In this document: positions 44,024 through 56,740 of the stretch, piece by piece | Numbering within the stretch: position 1 is the first letter of the stretch | How the letters are laid out: each line of letters starts with the position of its first letter | Origin: Cryptomeria japonica | Lineage: Eukaryota > Streptophyta > Pinopsida > Cupressales > Cupressaceae | DNA length: 64,000 nt | Direction of reading: 5' to 3' | NCBI RefSeq assembly: GCF_030272615.1 | Contig: NC_081412.1 | Coordinates: 346,086,169 to 346,150,168 of the forward strand | Translations under genes and position numbers: made by a program | The notes under the pieces: model-generated | What the model was told of the DNA's origin: nothing | Databases searched by the model: none | What the model saw: only the letters and a program-made list of their open reading frames with translations

Positions 44024-44941
44024 AATCAATTAAATATCTAATATTTAATGGTTATTCTTTTATCCTATAGTCTCAAATATTAAATAATTTCTTAAATTAT
44101 TTAAATCCCTTTTCCAACTCACCTTCCATCTCCACTTCATCTTTCCTTTGCCAACTCATCCATCATGTGACTAAATTAATTCAAAAAAATTAAAATAAAT
44201 AAAACACTTATTAGCCACTTATCTCCAACTTCCAAAATAAATGAAATATTGTGTACGTACACATATTTCCTAATCTTCTTCTATATTCTCTCCAACATCC
44301 CTATATCTTAGGAAGGACTTGAGTCCACTTGTCCTCTCATGCCTAAATCTTTTCCAACCATCCCTAGATTCCCTTAGTCTGCAGCTCAGTTAAGGTAAGA
44401 TGAGTGACACTCGTCTTCTCCTTCTCCCTTTCTCTCAACCTTCACCTTTGCTCACAACCATCCAAATTTGCAGATCTGATCATACGTGTTGATCTTAGAC
44501 ACATCATCTTATCCTCTCAAAAGTGTATAAAAGTAGGAGTTTGAGTTGAGAAAGAGTATTCAAGTTAATAATTTGAGTAAACTTATGCATCTGTGAGTTT
44601 TTATCTTGAAGCAATTTAGAAATTTAGCATTTCTCATTTAGCTTTAATCATTTGCATTGAATATCATAGTATTAGTTAACTATCAGTTATCAGTCCATTC
44701 TTCATATGCCATCTTGGAAGCTACCAGTGCTTGTCTGAGAGCAAATCATCTGCAACCAGGAGCAGTGCAGTTAGGACACAATGAGACTTAAATCATGAAG
44801 GTAATAATATGGCTTTTATTTTAATATTCATTTTATGTAGTTTCATTGGTTGAGTTTAGATTTCTTGTAGTATTTGCTTTGTATTTTGTGAAACTAATAT
44901 GTTGCAAGTAGTATTTTGAAGATTAAATTCAAGTCGACACA
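44024..44941 (+). repeat. G3 5' LTR, right part
   Basis: Continues the LTR after LINE2. TATA box TATAAAAG at 44526-44533 (3' LTR copy at 58041-58048). Ends AAGTCGACACA. It holds two stretches (about 44330-44400 and 44680-44760) missing from the 3' LTR. Confidence 0.88.
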
Positions 44942-44962
44942 TTTTGGCATCCACCGTGGGCC
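44942..44962 (+). other. Primer-binding position of G3
   Basis: TTTTGGCATCCACCGTGGGC follows the LTR end, the same TTTTGGCA start as in G2 but a different tRNA match beyond it. Primer tRNA not assigned. Confidence 0.6.
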
Positions 44963-45018
44963 AGAGCCTCGCATATATCTTTCTAATATCTTGTTTAGTT
45001 CTCGTAAACATAAGTTTA

Positions 45019-45340
45019 ACGCATTTGTAATCCAGATTCATGCCTGTGTGAATTTTGACAGTGCATTCATTTAATAGATTAATGCTTTTATCTCGTATGT
45101 TAGCGCATTTGACATTTAGGTTAGCGTTTTTGTCTGCAAATCAACGCATTTAATCCTCAAATTAGCGATTTTGTCTCGTAGGCTAATGCATGTGTCATTT
45201 AGGTTAGCGCTTTTGTCTGTGAATTCTTCCATTTAGTCTGCAAAGTAGCACTTTCGTATCGCAGGTTCACGCTTTTGTCACCTAGGTCAACGCCTTTGAG
45301 GTGGAAGACAACGCATTTGCTAGGATAGTGCTTTTATTCC
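45019..45340 (+). repeat. First ACGC-TTTGTC array in the G3 leader
   Basis: About 14 copies of a 10-12 base motif, consensus [A/G]CGC[A/T]TTTGTC, at 15-25 base spacing (e.g. 45019, 45103, 45124, 45144, 45165, 45207, 45269, 45290, 45311), many with CpG lost. Same position and shape as the CGCGTCTGTG array of G2. Confidence 0.8.
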
Positions 45341-45689
45341 CAGCTAACAAAATTTTTTTGCAGGTCTGAATGTCCAAGAATTGGAAATTTCAAACTACTA
45401 ACATATCTATGTGCAAGATTATTTTAAAGCAAATTTCATGCATTTCCTCACATAGTTAATTAGGAGTTTTATTATGGAGAGTAACATATCATATTTTTCT
45501 CATTTAACTTAACTGGGGGGACAAATTGACAGCATGCAACTTGCATTTTGAGTGGCTTGTTTAAAGTAGTTGCACATAGATTGTATAAGGCTAAAATAAA
45601 CTTTTGTTTTCTGTGCTTGATGAAGTAGTAGGTAAGTATGCTCTCACCCTCATACAGTGATCAGAAAACCACACCTACTTTTTTTTTAT
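45341..45689 (+). other. G3 leader between array and conserved block
   Basis: Noncoding. Contains TTGCAGGTCTGAATG (about 45358) similar to the TTGCAGG stretches of G2 at the same place. No gene. Confidence 0.5.
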
Positions 45690-46265
45690 GTGTGACCTTT
45701 AGAGGGCCTTCCTTCCCGAGCTACCTTGAGGGGGCTAGTGAGAGGGGAATGACCCAAGTGGAAACAGGCTAATACCGATTCCTTCCAATCCACTCTAAAT
45801 AAATCGTGTTTGTGACAAAATTCATAAACAACATGTGCTGATAAGTTCATACCGACATTATGTTTCCCCATAAACCCTATGGAGCATAACCTCTATAGGA
45901 TGGGAACCTTCTATATTTAGAAAGTTGAAAGTGCCGCATGTATGGCCACATGACCAGAAGCCTTTACTAAAAACCACTTTTGCTAGTTGCCAAAATCCTT
46001 CTAATTTTTGGTGCAGGAAGTCAGACCTTTGAAGTGGCTCACACGCATACAATTCTTAGTAGAGATATAAATTTTTCCATGTGGAGTTTTCATGGAAACT
46101 GGTGCTTGGTTGCCCTAGAGAAGTGAGTGCCGAGGGTGGAGCTAGTGGGATTAAGCATCTAAATATCTGCTCTGAATAGCATAGCCTCGGGGGAAACCCC
46201 ATGTGAGATTCAACAATTATTGTCTCAACCTGCCATAGGATTCGTGCTTGCTTGTGTATTTTGTT
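45690..46265 (+). ncRNA. Conserved leader block of G3 (candidate structured RNA)
   Basis: Matches 6120-6700 of G2 nearly end to end. Stem CTATGGAG/CTCTATAG with loop CATAAC (45877-45898), and stem CCATG/CATGG (46077-46095) with the loop TGGAGTTTT. Both stems have bases different from G2 that still pair. GGGG-GAAA-CCCC lies near 46188-46199. Minus-strand ORFs here (46271-46056, 46052-45858) are broken versions of the G2 antisense ORF. Confidence 0.6.
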
Positions 46266-46400
46266 TTCCAAACATTGTGTCTTCTATGTCTATAATGTGC
46301 TCAAAATGGTAAAAAATTGAAGAAAATTATCATCTAAAAATGAGCAAAATCTAACAACTTGCTGGAAAAATTAAAAAATCCTTGTAACACAGTTAGAACA

Positions 46401-46625
46401 ACGCGTTTAAGGTACAAAAATGCGCATTTATTATGCAAAACAACACATTTGTAGAATAGTACAACGCTTTTGTGTCACATGTTCACACATTTGATCAGTG
46501 GATTAACGCTTTTAAACATAAAAACACACTTTTATAACAAAGTTTTCTGCTTTTAGTGTCACAAAAGTTTTCTGCTTTTAGTGTCACAAAGCAACGCTTT
46601 CAAACAACAGAGTAGTGCATTTGTC
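46401..46625 (+). repeat. Second repeat array in the G3 leader
   Basis: About nine degenerate copies of the motif (ACGCGTTTAAGG, ACGCTTTTGTGTC, ACACATTTGATC, ACGCTTTTAAAC ...), plus a local 24-base tandem duplication AGTTTTCTGCTTTTAGTGTC (46541 and 46565). Together with the first array it brackets the conserved block. Confidence 0.75.
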
Positions 46626-47351
46626 CCATAAGTTAGCACAAATTCTTTCTCACATCTGAGACAGAGCATATCAAACCAAAATTTCAAAGTCAGTATCAAA
46701 AACACTTCTTGAGTAGCATTGTCTTTAAACTATCACAGATTATCAAACTAGTTCGATAATTGGATTACCGATCCAACAAGCTATTTCTAAAAAGTTTCCA
46801 TAAGCATTAAATATTCAACAAGCTAGTGATTCAACCATCTTAAGTGCAAAAATCAACATCATTATAAGTTTCTCATCAAGATATATCAAATCATCTATCA
46901 CAAAACTTGATCAATCCACCCTTTGTTCATTATCTTGGATATATCGTTCCTAGTTTGAACCTAGGTTTTATCAAAATCAGAATTGCACTCACATTGGAAT
47001 CAAACAAACTTGCAAACTAGCATATGCTTATATGACTTTTAAATATCACCTTATGAAAATAAAACCCAGTTATAAAGCTACTCAGAAGAGGATAAGATTC
47101 TTGTATATCAATCACAAGATCTTGTTAAAACATTGGACATTCCTACACCGTTTTCGTCACTATTTACGTGGCTATGGGACAGAATTTGACAAAGAAAGTT
47201 TGCAAGGACATGCTTTTCAACAAAGAGACGTTTTATCACAATGAACCAACAACAGTGGTAAAATCAACAAAGCCTACCTTCCTAAACCAATAATCACCTA
47301 TTGAGTTGTTTTTAAAAGGTCAAAACTTGATAAATTTTCTGAAGCAATCAC
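46626..47351 (+). other. End of G3 leader before gag
   Basis: A/C-rich noncoding sequence with no recognisable gene. Confidence 0.5.
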
Positions 47352-49120
47352 ATGCTAGTTTGGACTAGAGCTCAATACGAGCAATTAAGAAAACAACAAA
47401 AACAAATGGAAGAAGATAATTCAATGTTCCAAACTTTTGAGTATATGGTTGTTGATGAAGAAGCGATCAATTACACCATTAGAGAACTTGAGCAAGATTT
47501 TAAATTTGATAGACTAATGGAAAAATTATTAGCGAAACAAAAAGAAAAATATCTTTTAATGTTGGAAAAATTAGGAGCTAAATTGCCACAAGACTTTAAC
47601 GTAGAAGATTTGAAACAAGATGCAGAGACGAGTAATAATCAAAACACAGATGATCCAAATAACGAGGATATAAATAAAGAAAGCCATGAGGAAACAAGGG
47701 GAGATAAAACAAGAAAAGATCACGATGATACAATAGGAGAGCGTAGTGATAGAAGAACTTATGAAGATACAAGGAGAATCTGTGTGGATAATCCTTTGTT
47801 AACTCTGGCTTACCAAATGCAAACCTTACAACAACAAATACAAGATATGCAGAATGGAACGAGTTCCAAGAAGTCTTTGTTGGAAGATATCTGCCCATAT
47901 CCTTTTGACAAAAGTTTAAATATGATACCATTTCCACAACATTGTGAAATCCCTAAATACAATAAATACAATGAGAGATTTGATCCTCAAGATCACATTT
48001 GGGAATTTTGTACTATGAGTATGGAATTTGCACACGATGAAACTTACCTGATGCATCTATTCCCTAGGAGTTTAAATGGAAAATTGATGGAATAGTTCTC
48101 AAGACTACCATCTAAAATCAAATCTTTTGAAGAACTTGTGAATAGATTTATTTCACAATACTCCTACAATGTAAGAAATGAGATATTAATGCTGGATTTA
48201 TGCAATGTTAAGCAAAAGAATGGTGAATCTTTCATGATCTTCTTACAACAATGAAAACGAATGTTTAATGGGTATCCAAGAGATGTACCTGATCAAGAGA
48301 AAATGGACATATTCATTGACAACCTTATCAGTGAAATGAGTTACCATCTAAAAATGCAATGTCCTCCTTTTGCCAAGATGATTAAAAATGGTCTAAAAAG
48401 AGAAGTGGTAAAGAAAGGAGAGCTAAAGCTTTACAATAATTCCTACAATAACAATCACAACAACAACAACAATAATAATGACAAACCTAAATTCTGATCA
48501 AAGAATAAGAATGTTATCAATGGAGGAAATGACAATAATAATGCTACAAAACAACAACCAATCTTTAATGTATCAAGTCAAATCCCAAACAATAACAATC
48601 AAGAGAACAGTAAATCCAAGTCTTCTCCAATCCTCGCAGGAAATTCACAAACATTGGAGAAGCCTTGGAATTAACTTTGAAAACTCTTCTTGCGAATAAA
48701 CTAATTACTTTACCAGAAGCAAGAAATTATAAACTAGAAGTCAAACCTAATTGGTGGAACGACAATCATTTTTGCAATTACCATCGAAATAAAGGACACC
48801 AAACTAGTGATTGTCAAAGATTGAAGCACTTTATCCAAGATTTAATTAATAGTGGAACTATCACAGTGGATAGTCATAAGATGAACGAATCACATCTAGC
48901 CTTCAAAACTCTGCTTCCAAATTATGAAAAAGGTGAACAATCTAAATCAAAAGATGACAAAGGCAAAGCCAAAGTGAACTACACTTATACATATGATGAT
49001 GTGGTAAATGTCATCATTATTAAAGATAACACACCTTCAGAACCAATCACCGTCATTACGAGAAGCAAAGTGAAGATTACATTTTCAGGTATAACAAATG
49101 AATCAACATCCACTTCATGA
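47352..49120 (+). pseudogene. G3 gag
   Basis: Opens LVWTRAQYEQLRKQQKQ and contains DICPYPFDKSLNMIPFPQH (about 47887), which is the same segment as in G2. In-frame stops at 48093 (TAG, Trp position before FSRLPS) and about 48253 and 48495, then a frameshift near 48640. An Asn-rich run (48435-48480) is coded by AAC/AAT repeats. Zinc knuckle CNYHRNKGHQTSDCQRLK (about 48774) is complete here, unlike in G2. Confidence 0.85.
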
Positions 49121-49690
49121 CAATATAACTTAGTGGAACAATTGCAAAGAATACCCACTCAAATATCAATTCTAGAGCTCCTCAAAGTTTCACCTATGCA
49201 TAAGGAATTTTGGAAAAAGCTCTAACAAAAACAACAGTTTCAAAAGAACTGGATATAGATCAGTTCCAAAACATGGTGGGACACCTTATAGCCCCTCATT
49301 GCTTATCATTTTCTGAAAATGATGATGCATCCTTGCAACATCCTCACAATGCTCCCTTACATGTTGAAGTCACCATTCACAAAACTCGTGTCAAACACGT
49401 ACTCATAGATGGTGGAGTTGGCTTAAACATTTGTGCATTAAGTTTAATAAAGGCTTTGGGATATTCAAAAAATGCAGTAGATCCAAAGAAGAAAATAACC
49501 ATTAAGGCTTATGATGAAGAAGAACGTTCTTCTAAAGGAACTGTGGTGTTACCAATCAAAATAGGACTTGTGGAAAGGAATACATTATGCCAAGTTTTAA
49601 ATTTAAATCTATCTTATAACATTCTTCTGGGAAGACCATGGATTCGCAACATGCAAGTAGTTCTTTCTACATATCACTAATGTGTAAAGT
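49121..49690 (+). pseudogene. G3 aspartic protease
   Basis: After one frameshift near 49200 it reads APLHVEVTIHKTRVKHVLID with the active site LIDGGVGLNICAL (about 49402-49440), ITIKAYDEEERSSKGT and LLGRPWIRNM (about 49627). TAA at 49678 where G2 has Gln (STYHQ). Closely parallels G2. Confidence 0.87.
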
Positions 49691-51700
49691 TTCCTCATGA
49701 GGGACAAGAAGTCACTATAATTGCAGACTCCAACCAATATTGCAATAATCTAAAGCCAACACAAGATACAAGAGTTCCACATAATAGAGAATCAGTCTAT
49801 CCCACCAAAGAAATTCATAAAAAATTATGGGAAACCTTTGAGAAATAGCTTAAATTAAATGATGAAGGAATGGGAAAATATTCTTTACATAGCTTACCAC
49901 TTTCACCTAAATCATATGGAAAGCCTACAAATGTTCAACCACGGATCTCAGAAAAATCAGTAGAAATGTTTGATGGAGCATTTGTTAGAGCTGGAACACT
50001 TGCAAAAGAAACTGAAGACAAGGACATTCTTAGTTTGTAGTACAAAGATGAAAATGAAACTATAGCAACAACTGCAAAAGTCAATATTCCCATAGAGCAA
50101 TATGGCAATGGTTATAAGATCATGCAAAAATGGGATATGAAGGAAAATGACCAATTGGTAAGCGACAAGAAGGTATTTCAGAACGTATTTGTCCTCACTC
50201 GCAATCTAAAGAAGACAAATTAAGACTTGGATATCCAAAATCAAATCAAAAGCAACATAATTATCAACAACTAAAGTGGAGAAATAAAGCAGTCCCTAAA
50301 GAAGAACCATGGCAAGAAAAGCTACACCAAGCAGCAGAAATAGTAGCCAATAAACAAGAAGAATATGAGAAACATCAGGAAGAACTTGCAATCAAAAGAG
50401 AAGAATATTATTACAAACAAGTTCAAGGAATACAAACAAGTGTTGAATCTGAGCAAGATATTCGAGAAGCAGTGAAAGAAGAGATGACCAAAATCAGAGA
50501 ACTATTTGCACCATACAATATTTCTGTATGGTATAGTGGTGTAATCCTAGACAATGGTTCAGAGACAAATTCAAATGAATATGAATGGGGTTCAAATTTA
50601 ACATGTAGTGTATGAAGTGGAGAAAAGGATAAAGAACAAGCAACTATTACAAATGAGTACTCGTCTTTCACAAAATAAAAGATAGAGTTAGAAAGAAGAC
50701 AAGAAGAACTCAGAATTCAAAGGAAAGAGGCATATACAAGACAACAAAAGAAAGAGGATGAAAAAGAACAAGAAGTAACACCACAAGAAACACAAACAAT
50801 TATTGATCAAGTATCAAGAAATATCAGATTTCTATCAAATGATGAGCAAGACGTACCAAGGTATGGAAGAACCATGAAAGAACTAATAGATAGTCAAGCA
50901 GAATTGACTATTAGTCCAGAAGAAGCTGAGTTCGAGAGAAGACAAAAGATAGCAAAAGAATCCTCTATGTCATGTACACAAGTATGTCAACTTCAAAATA
51001 CAAATGAATCTATTGAAATTAATCAAGAAGGAACTTACAATATTAAAGATGTATGTGTTGATATAATCCATTTGTTTGAGGGACAAACGTCAGATGAAGA
51101 GTCACTTGATTGTGAACCACAAAATACCAATACAGATTTTGTTAGAACTGAATGGAGAGCATTTGGGAGAGACTATCCTCAAGAGCGTTCTATCTATGAC
51201 ATTACCTACTCTATGCAAAATTATGACTATTATGTCATGAACCTTGAAGCACCTAACAATGACGATGACTACGACTTGCCCCTTCTTCATCCATAACTAA
51301 TTGATTGGGATAACCTAGAAAACCCTGAATTGGATGTCTTTTCCAATGAGCATGACTTAGTTGTGTATCTTAATGCTGTCGAACCCATAATACCTAAGAT
51401 ATCTTCCATCATGGAATCAAGTAATATTTCTTTTAGTCAAGAGAATGCCAAACTTTCTAGTCGCAAAATTGAAATAAAACAAGGAAAAAGACCTAGTGTT
51501 GAAAACCATTTCATGGCAACACTAGATCAATGAAGAGAAAAAATAAAGGACGTATTTGACTGTGAAAACCTCTTTGAGGCATCAGAAGATGGAAAATTTG
51601 ACATCCTCCCTGCATATTTTCAGGAGAGATCTACTATTCTAATAGAGCAAACAGAAGCAATAAACATTGGCGCACCAAAGGATCCCAAGATACTTCATCC
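49691..51700 (+). pseudogene. G3 protease-RT spacer
   Basis: Broken coding, Glu/Lys/Gln-rich. G-patch-like YGNGYKIMQKW at about 50101, then several frame changes. The open part 50874-51296 reads acidic sequence ending YDYYVMNLEAPNNDDDYDLP. The latter matches the G2 spacer in position (YNYILTLSPANF). Function unknown. Confidence 0.6.
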
Positions 51701-52560
51701 TGCTGCATCATTATCAGATGAAGAGAGGAAAGAATACATAGAATTATTTAGACAAAGACTAGTAAATTTTGCTTGGTCCTATGCAGACATGCTAGGACTT
51801 GATCCAGATCTTATCATGCATCATCTCAATGTGGATTTAAAAGAAAAACAAGTTAAACAAAAGATAAGGAAAATGCATCCACACATCGCTGTCCTTGTAA
51901 AAGCTGAGCTAAAGAAACTATTGGATGTGGTTTTCATAAGACCTTTTGCCTATCTAGAATGGGTTTCAAGCATTATGTCAGTGTTTAAGCCAGATAAAAG
52001 CATAAGAGTCTGCACCGATTTCAGAGATTTGAACAAGGCATGTCCCAAAGATGATTTCCCACTATCCAACATTGATATAATTGTGGACTTATCAGTAGGA
52101 CATGAGATGTTTTCATTAATAGATGGATTCTCAGGATACAATCAAATAAGAATTTCCCCTGAAGATCAAGAAAAGATAGCATTCACCTGTGCATGGGGTA
52201 CTTACTGCTTGAATGTTATGCCATTTGGGCTTAATAATGCAGGAGCAACTTATCAAAGAGCCATGACAACAATTTTCCGTGATATGATGCACATACATTT
52301 ATGGAAGATTATGTAGATGATATACTTGCAAAATCTCATAAAAGGAAAGAACATTTGAACATCTTGGGAAAGATCTTTGATAGGCTTGAACAATATCAGT
52401 TAAGATTGAATCCAAAGAAATGTATTTTGGAGTAACCTCTGGAAAAATTCTTGGGTACATTATATCAGCTCGTGGAATTGAAGTAGATCTAGAAAAGGTC
52501 AAAGCTATCATGGAAATGGAGTCACCTAGGAACATAAATCAATTGCATTCTTTATAAGGA
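51701..52560 (+). pseudogene. G3 reverse transcriptase
   Basis: SYADMLGLDPDLIMHHL, KAELKKLLDVVFIRPFAY, CTDFRDLNKACPKDDFPLSN, GFSGYNQIRIS and MPFGLNNAGATYQRAM. A frameshift near 52297 precedes the catalytic YVDD (52310-52321), and another follows at about 52427 before GKILGYIISARGIE. It would be inactive. Confidence 0.9.
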
Positions 52561-53150
52561 AGATTGCAATCAATCATAAGATTTGTCTCTCAATTAGAAG
52601 ATAGAGGTCATCCATTCACTCATCTTTTACATAAGAATGTTCCATTCAAATGGGATCATAAGTGTGAAGAGGCTTTTATGCAAATCAAAGAATATATGAT
52701 GAATCCTCCAGTACTTGTATCACCAATCAAAGGGAAACCATTGTTGATTTATTTCTCAATGACAAATGTATCATTAGAGGCTCTTTTAGCACAACATGAT
52801 GAAGAAGGTAAAGAAAGAGCAGTCTATTAAATCATTAGAACACTTGTAGGCTATGAATTGAACTATACATAAGTAGAGAAGACATGCCTAGCAGTTGTAT
52901 TTGCAACTCAGAAACTATGACATTATATGTTAACTCATTCTGTGAAACTGATAGCAAAAATAGATCCACTAAAGTATTTGTTGAACAAGTCAACTTTGAT
53001 AGGCAGACTGACAAAATGGGTTATGGTACTAAGTGAGTTTGATATAGAATATGTTGATCGAAAAGCTATCAAAGGATAGGTCATTGTTGATCAATTAGTT
53101 GAAGCACCCTTACAAGATGACATACCATTACACATTGAATTTCCTGATGC
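52561..53150 (+). pseudogene. G3 first RNase H domain
   Basis: FKWDHKCEEAFMQIKEYMM, LLIYFSMTNVSLEALLAQ, LVGYELNYT, KWVMVLSEFDIEYVDRKAIK. At least four stops (TAA about 52828, others near 52870, 52917 and 53080). The catalytic Asp position is lost, as in G2. Confidence 0.85.
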
Positions 53151-53164
53151 AGACATTCTGACAA

Positions 53165-53560
53165 TAAGTACAAAATTTTGGGAGTTGTACTTTGATGGTT
53201 CCTAATAAATCAGGCGTGGGAATTTTGTTCATCACACCTCAGGGACACACAATTCCAAAATCATATAAGACTGCGGTTTCCATGCACAAACAATACTGCA
53301 GAAATGAAGCATTGACTATTGGGCTCAAAATGGCTATTGAATGGACCATTAAGGAATTACATGTTTATGGTGATTCACAACTTATAATCAACCGAATAAA
53401 TGATGATTATCAAACTAAGGAAGACAAGCTCATGCCCTACAAACAGTTGGTAGAAGAGTTTAAAGAGCACTTTGAAGAAGTATCATTCACTCAGATCCCA
53501 AGAAATGAGAATAAAGCAGTAGATGCAATGGCTATAATAGCATCTCTCTTGTAGAATTAG
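53165..53560 (+). pseudogene. G3 second (archaeal-type) RNase H
   Basis: FWELYFDGS, then after a frameshift GVGILFITPQGHTIPKSY, NEALTIGLKMAIE, LHVYGDSQLIINR and AVDAMAIIASLL. The Glu is in a changed context (CRNEAL for AEYEAL). Confidence 0.83.
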
Positions 53561-53599
53561 GAGAATCAACAACGTTACGAATTCCTGGTGGAAGATATC

Positions 53600-54921
53600 T
53601 TGAAACCTACCATTGAATCCCAACATACCCACATAATTTTCCATATATCTAGAACTAATCAATCCTTATACGACCAAACTTATCAATACTTAAAAGATAA
53701 TATCCTTCCTCCTGACCTATCCCACAATTAGAGAAGAAATTTTATCCATCAGTCATCCCTTTATACTATTATTGCTGATACCTTATATAGGCGAGGTCTA
53801 GATAACACTTTATTGAGATGTCTCAAACAAGAAGAATCTGAGAAAGTTCTTAATGAAGTTCATATAGGTATTTGTGGCACACACTCAAGTGGATTAATAC
53901 TAGCTAAGAAACTTCTTTGTATGGGTTACTATTGGCCTAATATGGAGAGAGATTCATTCACATATGCCAAGAAATGAAAACAATGCTAGATCCATGGGAA
54001 TCTCATCCATGCACCAACACAAGAATTGCATCCCATGGCAGGATCATGGCCATTTTCCCAATGGAGTCTGGATTTGGTAGGTAAGATAAATCCTTCATCC
54101 TCTAATGGACATAAGTTCATTTTGACTGCTACTGAGTATTTCACTAAATGGATTAAAGCAATACCTTTTACAAAAGTGATAGGAAAACAAATATCATCAT
54201 TCATCTTGAATTATATAATTCGTCGCTATGGAGTCCCTATGACCATTATCACTGATAATGGATGACCATTTAAGAATCAAGATGTGAAGGAACTATGTGA
54301 ACAATTCCATATCCAACATAGGTTTTCTAGACCATATTATCTACAGGGAAATGGTCAAGTTGAGGCATCAAACAAGACTATCTTGAAAATCCTGAAGAAA
54401 ACAGTTAAAAAAGCTGGTAGAGACTGGCACATTCAGTTAAATCCTGCTCTTTGGGCATAGTGAACCAGCATCCGCACACCAATGGGGGCAACTCCATATT
54501 GCTTAGTCTATGGATCAGAAGCCATATTACCAATAGAAGTAGAGATACCTTCTTTACAAGTTTCCTTGAAAGGTATTATACCAGAAGAAGAAGAAGGAGT
54601 CTCTAGACTTCAAGAACTTCAGCTGATTCAAAAACATCACCAAAATGCAACAGATCATTTGAAGGCATATCAACAGAGAATGGCGAGAAGTTATAGTCAT
54701 AGAGTCAAGCCACACATTTTTAGACTAGAGATATAGTTCTAAGGGAGAATTCGAGAAATCAGCAAGACCGAGAAAAGAAGGGTAAATTTGAACCAAATTG
54801 GTTAGGTCCTTTTGTCATAGTAGCAACATATGGCTTAGAAGCATACAAGTTATCTACCCCTGAAGGTGATTGGTTTGATGAACCTATCAATTCCATCCAT
54901 CTCAAGAAATTCTATGCTTGA
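53600..54921 (+). pseudogene. G3 integrase
   Basis: Zinc segment HIGICGTHSSGLILAKK then KK-stop-KQC-stop-IHGN (about 53973-53995), where one Cys and one Gln of the G2 version are stops. Core DLVGKINPSSSNGHKF, ITDNG-stop-PF, GNGQVEASNKTILK. End HLKAYQQRMARSYSHRVK, frameshift near 54730, last codons LKKFYA before TGA 54919. Confidence 0.88.
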
Positions 54922-55067
54922 GATATAATGTCTAGAAAAAATCAGTAAAAAGCATATAAAGTCCTGAAGAAATCAGTAAAAACCAGAAAAGCATAAAATC
55001 CCTAAAATGCATAAAACATTGAAAACAAAAGAAGAAGAAAATCAAAATATGGAAAACATGCAATAAA

Positions 55068-55106
55068 TTTAGATAGTGAAAACTTGGTAAACAGGCGCTA
55101 TCTAAA
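55068..55106 (+). ncRNA. A4-bulge two-stem hairpin after G3 pol
   Basis: TTTAGATAGTG, AAAA, CTTG, loop GTAAA, CAGG, CGCTATCTAAA. The outer stem is 11 bp (one G-T pair) and the inner 4 bp (one G-T pair). Same design and place as the three copies in G2 at 15241-15391, but the outer stem bases differ and still pair. Confidence 0.7.
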
Positions 55107-56740
55107 AAAGTGACTTCTTCCATCTATGAGATAGTTTTGCGCACCTATCCAATCCATCCTATCGCATATATCACTTCCATCAATCTTAGCCTATCTATTT
55201 CATCTTTCACATCCATTGCTCTGAACCATTAGCAAGAGATATGCATCTTACCAACAATTATCAATCTTTGACATACTTTTTGTAGTCACTGTCTTAGAAT
55301 TTATTAGAATCAATCATATCTACATTATATCCTGTCATGGTTTGGATTTTGATCAATTCATACATCCATAATAAAGTTTTTGTTTCCGCTAGGGGCAAAG
55401 TCCTAATTCCTTTTTTGCTAAGGTGATATTTTAAATCTTTACAAATCCAAAACATTCGGAAAACTTTGAAAAAAACAAAAAACACTTAGGGTTTTGAAAT
55501 AGATAACGAGCAACAAAGCAACGAAGATCAAGGCATTTTGTAACAACTAAATTGTGAAACTCAAAAAACAAACAATAAGCCAGCAAGTAATAAAATACTA
55601 TCAATGATTATTCACCAAGATGATTATATCAGTTAATGACCATGAGAACATGTGAATGACATACAAGATTCAATGTTTATCTATTGATTTTATTGCTAAT
55701 CATGTACTCTATGCGACTCAAGGATGTCCATGACTAGAGAAGCTATGATGGGGCATGATTATTTTCTTTGTTTGTTGTTTGTGGTTTATCTCTTATTAAG
55801 GTATGTACTTGTCTAAGGATATGATCAACAAAAGATCAAGGTGGACGTTTTGAGTCATGCATGAAAGGGGACAATCCTTGTTTGTTTTGCAAGAAATACT
55901 CAGGTCAACTTGATTCATTATATCAAGTTGCTTATATAAACTTGCTATATCAAAATCCATGTAAGAAATACTCAGGTCAGCTTGAATCATTATGTCAAGT
56001 TGCTTGTATTTTCTTACAACATTTTAAAGCTCAATGATGAAATTAAGAACTGTTATAAGACAACATATGAAGAATAGAAGTATCATTTTAGTTAGATCAT
56101 TTTTAGATTAGCTCATTAATTCATCTGCATTATAAGCATTCATTGTTAGTTGCATTATAAGCATTTCATTCCATTTAAAGATCAATGGTCATAAATAAAT
56201 ATTGAATATACTTGGACAAACCAAAATAATTTGCATTAGGTTTATTATCATTTTAGTTCATTTTTATCCATTAAGGTCATTTAATTGCATCTTTGCACTT
56301 AGATTCATTTATCATATCATTTTAAGCATTCCACAATATCATCTCATTTATATAAGCATATGCATCATCATATAGGCATCCATCACATGAGTCTCATCAA
56401 GCATATCATTTAAGTTATCATTATTAACATTTGCATCCATGATCAGTGAAATAAAAAATCAAATGCATTTCATTTCATCATCATATCATCCATGAACAAA
56501 GATCATCATTACATCATCCATGTAATCATTGCATATATAGATCATAGCATCATCCATGTAATCAATGCATATAGATCATCATAATCAAAGTAGCATGCAT
56601 AATAAATCATGAATCATTAGCATCATATAGGGTCCATGTCTGCATATCATCATAAAATAATAAACAGTCCAAGTATACAATGATATCAAATAAATAATCA
56701 ATAAAATACAATGTCCCATGATACAAATCAATGTCTCATA
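55107..56740 (+). other. G3 3' noncoding region with CAT-rich repeats
   Basis: No gene. At 55880-56000 a 60-base stretch is imperfectly duplicated (AAGAAATACTCAGGTCA twice, each before CTTGA.TCATTATATCAAGTT). From 56130 to 56640 the strand is full of CATC/CATT words, with ATCATCCATGTAATCA repeats near 56510-56560. Confidence 0.6.

Noticed and set aside
43714-44025. Minus-strand 103-codon ORF at the LINE2 end
   Set aside because: Made of the 3' tandem repeat and poly(A) end read backwards.
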